Origin: 79-D21 sp964521575
GTDB taxonomy: Bacteria; Synergistota; Synergistia; Synergistales; 79-D21
Reading direction: 5' to 3'
Assembly: GCA_964521575.1 (NCBI GenBank)
Contig: CAZFSR010000002.1
Location: 1-64,000 of the forward strand
DNA: 64,000 nucleotides
Part shown: positions 59,996-64,000 of the stretch, piece by piece
Layout: each line of letters starts with the position of its first letter
How positions within the stretch are numbered: position 1 is the first letter of the stretch
Translations under genes and position numbers: made by a program
The notes under the pieces: generated by a model
Told to the model about the DNA's origin: nothing
Seen by the model: only the letters and a program-made list of their open reading frames with translations
The model's database searches: none

Positions 59996-61027
59996 CTACC
60001 CTGCGACAAACGGAACATACTCACCGCCGGACCGGATTGCCCGCGCCAAGAGCCTGGCCTGAACGTGGGGCAGCAAGCCGATGGCGACCCGTTCCTTCAG
60101 GAGGGAGTGCTGGATTTCTTCGAACTTCCGCTTTTCATATTCCCCCAGGAACTTCTTTCTCCCCGTGTCGCTTAGGAGGACCGAACCCCCTTCGAAAAAG
60201 TCGAAATCCCTGGCTCCCATCTGCTTGAGGTTGAGAAGGCTCAGGATCAGCCGGTCCGCGAAGAAAGGCCGGAATTCCTCCATGAGGTCCATGGCCAGGG
60301 AATCCCGCCCGACTCGGGGTGAATGCATGATGCCCACGGCCGGGTCGAGTCCGGCCGACCAGAGGGCTGCGGCGCAATCGTTCGCCAGGATGGAATAGGT
60401 CAGCGAGAGAAGAGCGTTCACGGGATCCCTCGGAGGCCTTCGGTTCCGACCGGAAAAGAAAAACCGATCCCGCGTCGTGCTTGAAAACCCGAGGGAATAG
60501 ACGTCGAAATACGCCCTGGCCGCCGTTCCTTCCAGCCCCATGATCTCTGAGACGGAGGGTGCCTTCGGGAGAGCCTCGATGGAAACCTTCATCGTCAGAA
60601 TCGCATTTTCGACCGCTTCCAGTTCGCCCGGCGTCAGTTGCCGTTCCCTGGACATCCGGCGCAGGTTCAAACCCGCGTTTTTCACCTTTCCGGCAACAAA
60701 GGCCCGGGCAAACACCGCCCTCTGTTCAGGATCCTGGGCGAGGGCATACTGTTTGAGGCGAAGTGCCACGTTGTCGCGGGAAATGCCCTGCATTCGGTAA
60801 AGCACACGCCCGCGGGCCGACAGGGCCGTGAACGTGATCCGGCTTTCCACCAGGCGGGCCGCCAGGTCCGAGGAATACCGCACATCCCCGAAAACGCAGA
60901 CCGAAGCGAGCCGGCGCAGGGGAACGCTGACCAGGACCGCTCCTTCGTTGCGGACAAGAAGGGTCTCGTGGTCCAGGGCCAGATAGACCCCCTGAGTTGT
61001 GACGAAAAGGGTGTTCAGGAGTTCCAT
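59996..61027 (-). CDS. cas1: CRISPR-associated endonuclease Cas1 (type I-C)
   Basis: 343 residues from ATG 61027 (MELLNTLFVTTQGVYLALDH). Catalytic residues are visible: Glu in IMGLEGTAARAYFDV, His in GIMHSPRVGRDSLAMD and Asp/Glu in LMEEFRPFFADRLI. It inserts new spacers at the leader end. It starts 23 bases after cas4. Confidence 0.95.
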   Translation of the reverse strand: MELLNTLFVTTQGVYLALDHETLLVRNEGAVLVSVPLRRLASVCVFGDVRYSSDLAARLVESRITFTALSARGRVLYRMQGISRDNVALRLKQYALAQDPEQRAVFARAFVAGKVKNAGLNLRRMSRERQLTPGELEAVENAILTMKVSIEALPKAPSVSEIMGLEGTAARAYFDVYSLGFSSTTRDRFFFSGRNRRPPRDPVNALLSLTYSILANDCAAALWSAGLDPAVGIMHSPRVGRDSLAMDLMEEFRPFFADRLILSLLNLKQMGARDFDFFEGGSVLLSDTGRKKFLGEYEKRKFEEIQHSLLKERVAIGLLPHVQARLLARAIRSGGEYVPFVAG

Positions 61028-61049
61028 TTTCGTGCCTCCGCGCCTGAGG

Positions 61050-61679
61050 TCAGGATTCCAGCTTGAAAAGCTCCTTCGCGGCCACATGGACAGCATCGAA
61101 CCCCAGCCCCGGAAGGCAGACATCCTCAAAGCTGCACTTGAGGCAGGCCTTCCGGTCCTCGGGAATCGGGGGAAGCCCGTCTTCCCGGAGCAGGGCTCTC
61201 ATCCTCGGGAGGATATCAGTGATCGAGGAACGGATTGTCTCATCCAGGACTACGGAAACCCGCCGCTTCGAGCCCATGTAATAGAGGGCCCCGCAGGGGA
61301 TCGGCCTGCCGAACATCTCTTCCAGGCAAAGGGCCTGGGCGCACAGCTGGAGATTGTTGGCCCGTCGCTGCTGCCGTTTTCCGACCTTGTACTCCACGGG
61401 AACGATGCTTCCGTCGGGAGGGAATTCCACGGCGTCGGCCCGGCCGATGAGGCCCAGGCTGTCGGACCAAAGTGGGATGCCCCGGACGGTTTTCGTTCCA
61501 TCCGGGGCGCATGATTCGGCTCCCATATCGTGGACCCGTTCGTGAGCCAGGCGGCCCGCCAGGGTGAACTGGTTGTCCTCGAACACCTCGTCTCTCGCGA
61601 TGAGGACGAAGCGCCTCGGGCAGTGGACGCAGTGCATGATCCAGGAAAGCTGAATCAGGATCGGTTCTGCGACATCCAT
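61050..61679 (-). CDS. cas4: CRISPR-associated exonuclease Cas4
   Basis: 209 residues from ATG 61679. Four Cys for a 4Fe-4S cluster (HCVHCPRRF near the start, CLKCSFEDVCLP near the end) and RecB-like nuclease core: GRADAVEF and VPVEYKVGKR. It trims prespacers and helps choose the PAM side. Confidence 0.95.
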   Translation of the reverse strand: MDVAEPILIQLSWIMHCVHCPRRFVLIARDEVFEDNQFTLAGRLAHERVHDMGAESCAPDGTKTVRGIPLWSDSLGLIGRADAVEFPPDGSIVPVEYKVGKRQQRRANNLQLCAQALCLEEMFGRPIPCGALYYMGSKRRVSVVLDETIRSSITDILPRMRALLREDGLPPIPEDRKACLKCSFEDVCLPGLGFDAVHVAAKELFKLES

Positions 61680-61707
61680 GACCAGCTCGCCCCGGCGCGA
61701 AAGGCGC

Positions 61708-62670
61708 CTACCAGGTGATCCGGGTCAGGGTGACCCCTTCGGGAAGGGCATCAGCGTCCACGGTGACCTCGTAGTTGTCGTAGGACTTGGGGGCACCGAC
61801 CCCTTCCTTCCGCTCGACTTTCACGGTTCGGTAGAGATCGTCCGGCTGAGCGTTCCCAAGGGCGGAGTCGTGTGTGAAGACCAGGATCTCCCGCACCGTT
61901 TGGCGGCCGCTGGAAGCGGACTTGTTTCCCGTCCAGCACCGGGCAAGGGCGATCCAGAGGGTTGCGAGATCCTCGGGATTGATCGGGGCCCTCTTGGCGA
62001 GAAGGGGGTCGAAGCTTGCGAACCCCTCATACAGTCCGTAGAAGATTCCGGGTTTGCGCCCCATCTGTCCGGAAATGGCCCGTTCGTCGTCAACGCTTCC
62101 GCCCTTCACGTCGGTGGCGTTGGTCAGGGACGTGCGGGTGATCGTGTGTTCCTGCGGGAAGATCTGGTCCACCGAGCGCGAGAACTCGAACTGGCATGGC
62201 CCGTGAACCTGCCCGCAGTTCCATTTAACGTTCTTACCCCCATCGGTCTTGCCCGTCGTCATGACGGCCCCGAACATCCGGACATCCCAGAAGTTCTGGC
62301 ACATCCAGACCCTTGTGGCGTCGATGTCCTTCGGGTTGTTCCCCGGCTTGAGGCCCAGGGTGTCGTAGGCTTCCTTCTGCATGTTGGCCAGGATGGCACC
62401 CCTGGAGAAGTAGATCCGGAAGCCGGGTTCCCCGTCCTTGGTCTGCGCAACGAAATCCCGGATTTTCCTCTTGATCGAGGCGTCCGTCGTGAAGCCGTGC
62501 CCCGTCATGATGTCCATGCGCGGCATGTTTCCGTTGTCGGGGTCCCCGTTGGGATTCCCGTTGATGACATCGAAGAGGAACAGGACGTCATGCCGGACGG
62601 CCGGGTTGCAGACGGGCAGCTCGTTGTTGATCTCGGCCAGGCGCACCTTCGCGATTTCGTTCGTCTTCAT
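61708..62670 (-). CDS. cas7: CRISPR-associated protein Cas7 (Csd2, type I-C)
   Basis: 320 residues from ATG 62670 with GAGGAGAC. FLFDVINGNPNGDPDNGN and MPRMDIMTGHGFTTDASIKR are the Csd2 hallmark and set the subtype as I-C. It forms the backbone of the Cascade along the crRNA. A 91-base gap precedes it (62671-62761), with an AATGCCCCCGG-type hairpin. Confidence 0.95.
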   Translation of the reverse strand: MKTNEIAKVRLAEINNELPVCNPAVRHDVLFLFDVINGNPNGDPDNGNMPRMDIMTGHGFTTDASIKRKIRDFVAQTKDGEPGFRIYFSRGAILANMQKEAYDTLGLKPGNNPKDIDATRVWMCQNFWDVRMFGAVMTTGKTDGGKNVKWNCGQVHGPCQFEFSRSVDQIFPQEHTITRTSLTNATDVKGGSVDDERAISGQMGRKPGIFYGLYEGFASFDPLLAKRAPINPEDLATLWIALARCWTGNKSASSGRQTVREILVFTHDSALGNAQPDDLYRTVKVERKEGVGAPKSYDNYEVTVDADALPEGVTLTRITW

Positions 62671-62761
62671 GGGCGATCAGTCTCCTCTCTGTATTTATCC
62701 GGGGGCATTCCCCGGGCCGTTTTAAGATTCGGCGCCGCAAGTTCGGGAACCGGTTCCAGTC

Positions 62762-64000
62762 CTATTCTTCCGAGGGGGTTTCCCCTTCCTCTTTCTCGGC
62801 CTTCGGGGCGAACCTCTGGTGGTAGTACCCCAGCCCGAACATGGCCCGTTCTTCCATCGTCAGGTATTTCGGGAAGGATTCAGGCCTGGCCTCCAGGTGA
62901 TTCATGATCCCGCCCAGGACCTTTTCCAGATACACCTGGAGCCCCTTCTTTTCCTTCCCCAGCTTCGAGAGGTGGCTCTTCGCCAGCGGGAGCAGGAGCG
63001 GGTAGACGCCTGCAGGGCTTGAGATGGCGGCGCTGAAGTGCTTGTCCACGATGGAGGCGTTTACGCTTCCCCCCATCGCGTTCCGCTGGATATCCTCGAG
63101 AACCGCCATCAGGCGCCCGAGAAGATATCCCGTCGAGGTGCAATCCGCGTTGAGTCCGGCCAGCTTCTCCACGTCGACACCACTCTCCTTCAGGTATGTT
63201 TTTCCGGGAACGGACCGGAGCAGCCAGAGCTTGAACAGCACCGCCATTTCCCGTAGCATTCGCAGGTCTTCCATGGTCTTGCCGCTCCCCGTCGTAACCA
63301 TGGCCTTCCCGTACCGGCGGAGAGCCCGGTCCAGGATTTCCGTCGACAGGGGGGCGTCGAAGAAGGCAGAAAGAAACAGATCCGTCATCACGCGCCCCTT
63401 GAGGCCCTGGTTTTTCTCCAGCGACTTCAGGTCGCACACCGTTTTTGCCAGGTCGGACAGCCCGTAGAACTCCCTAAAGGGCGATGTCTTGCCCTCTTTC
63501 ACGGCTAACTCTGGCATCACGAGCTCCTGGTCCAGGAACCACTGGCGGATGCTGCTCCGGACGTGGTCCTCGCGATCCTGGTACCAGCCGGACACGGCCG
63601 CTCGCCCCATGTTGGCCGTCAGGAAAAGGCAGTGGAACATGTCGGTCATCCCGACTCCCGGCCTCTTTCCAGTCTCGACGGACATGAAGGCCTTCCGGAG
63701 CGCATCGGGATCGCGGGCTTCCAGGATGTTCAGGAAATCCTTTTCTCCTGTATCCGTCCAGAAGACGGCCATCCGGCCTCCGAGATAGAACCGAGAATCC
63801 TCGCGCTGGATGAGGGTATTCAGCGTTCTCCCGTATTTTTCGACACAATCCAGGCAAACCGGAGCGAACAGGGCATTCTTGAAGCCGTAGGATTCGAAAT
63901 TCTTGTCATCGTTGTTGGCGATGAGTGCCGAACCGGTTGACTGCCCCTTGATCTTCCCCAGCCGGGCCGTGATGTGGTGTTTTGTCGCGGGAACCTTGAC
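62762..64000 (-). CDS. cas8c: CRISPR-associated protein Cas8c (Csd1), C-terminal part
   Basis: The frame is open to the window edge and extends beyond; here about 412 residues. CLDCVEKYGRTLNTLIQRED, GGRMAVFWTDTG and LTMEERAMFGLGYYHQR are Csd1 features. It is the large subunit of the type I-C Cascade, which checks the PAM. The upstream cas5 and cas3 genes are expected to lie to the right of this window. Confidence 0.93.
   Translation of the reverse strand, partial: VKVPATKHHITARLGKIKGQSTGSALIANNDDKNFESYGFKNALFAPVCLDCVEKYGRTLNTLIQREDSRFYLGGRMAVFWTDTGEKDFLNILEARDPDALRKAFMSVETGKRPGVGMTDMFHCLFLTANMGRAAVSGWYQDREDHVRSSIRQWFLDQELVMPELAVKEGKTSPFREFYGLSDLAKTVCDLKSLEKNQGLKGRVMTDLFLSAFFDAPLSTEILDRALRRYGKAMVTTGSGKTMEDLRMLREMAVLFKLWLLRSVPGKTYLKESGVDVEKLAGLNADCTSTGYLLGRLMAVLEDIQRNAMGGSVNASIVDKHFSAAISSPAGVYPLLLPLAKSHLSKLGKEKKGLQVYLEKVLGGIMNHLEARPESFPKYLTMEERAMFGLGYYHQRFAPKAEKEEGETPSEE

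Overview
The window is a mosaic bacterial chromosome segment, most likely from a member of the Synergistota. The best clue is a secreted beta-helix protein (17545-18819, minus strand) that ends in a Cys-containing tail, a hydrophobic segment and a basic end, like the Synergist-CTERM sorting signal. TRAP transporters, a molybdenum hydroxylase catabolic operon and a type I-C CRISPR system fit an anaerobic amino-acid or heterocycle fermenter. This assignment is inferred from gene content, not from rRNA.

Region 1 (1-31 kb) is accessory DNA. It holds IS3-family fragments, many short minus-strand genes of unrelated function (secreted, SHOCT, GYF/DUF4234, bacterial PH and Ada-like zinc proteins), a cassette of small plasmid/ICE-type proteins (9.2-10.7 kb) and a dense set of predicted nucleases. 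Tyrosine recombinases of one family lie at 7910-8881 (intact) and 28716-29560 (nonsense mutation plus IS insertion). Each is read divergently from a run of minus-strand cargo genes. The CTTCAGTA palindromic repeats lie between cargo genes, and two near-identical 45-bp copies bracket a nuclease plus HTH-regulator pair (14118-16268). A second copy of the regulator, with the same upstream palindrome, stands at the head of four successive PD-(D/E)XK-type genes and an Avs-like STAND ATPase (19487-28420). A 3' tRNA-Leu fragment at 19131 marks a probable old integration point.

Region 2 (31-53 kb) is metabolic. A GntR regulator, a nitrilase-family amidohydrolase, a DctQ-M-P TRAP transporter and an MFS carrier are followed by a second GntR gene. 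Next come a Fur-family regulator, modABC, an XdhC-like maturation factor, a molybdopterin-binding protein, a MobA-like/HD fusion and a histidine phosphatase. Facing them on the minus strand (52590 to 45046) are a DUF2848 protein, a cupin, a PreA-like dihydropyrimidine dehydrogenase, the three subunits of a xanthine dehydrogenase-type hydroxylase and a BenE-type transporter. The plus-strand genes probably supply molybdenum and cofactor for the minus-strand enzyme. The same TGGTATACC box precedes the minus-strand operon and lies upstream of the GntR gene at 37368-38012.

Region 3 (53-64 kb) is again defence-like. It has a large DEAD/DEAH (Lhr/YprA-like) helicase, a short tyrosine recombinase, an isolated type I-E-like CRISPR repeat, another IS3 remnant, a 21-repeat CRISPR array and the minus-strand cas8c-cas7-cas4-cas1-cas2 genes of a type I-C system. 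The cas8c gene runs off the right edge.
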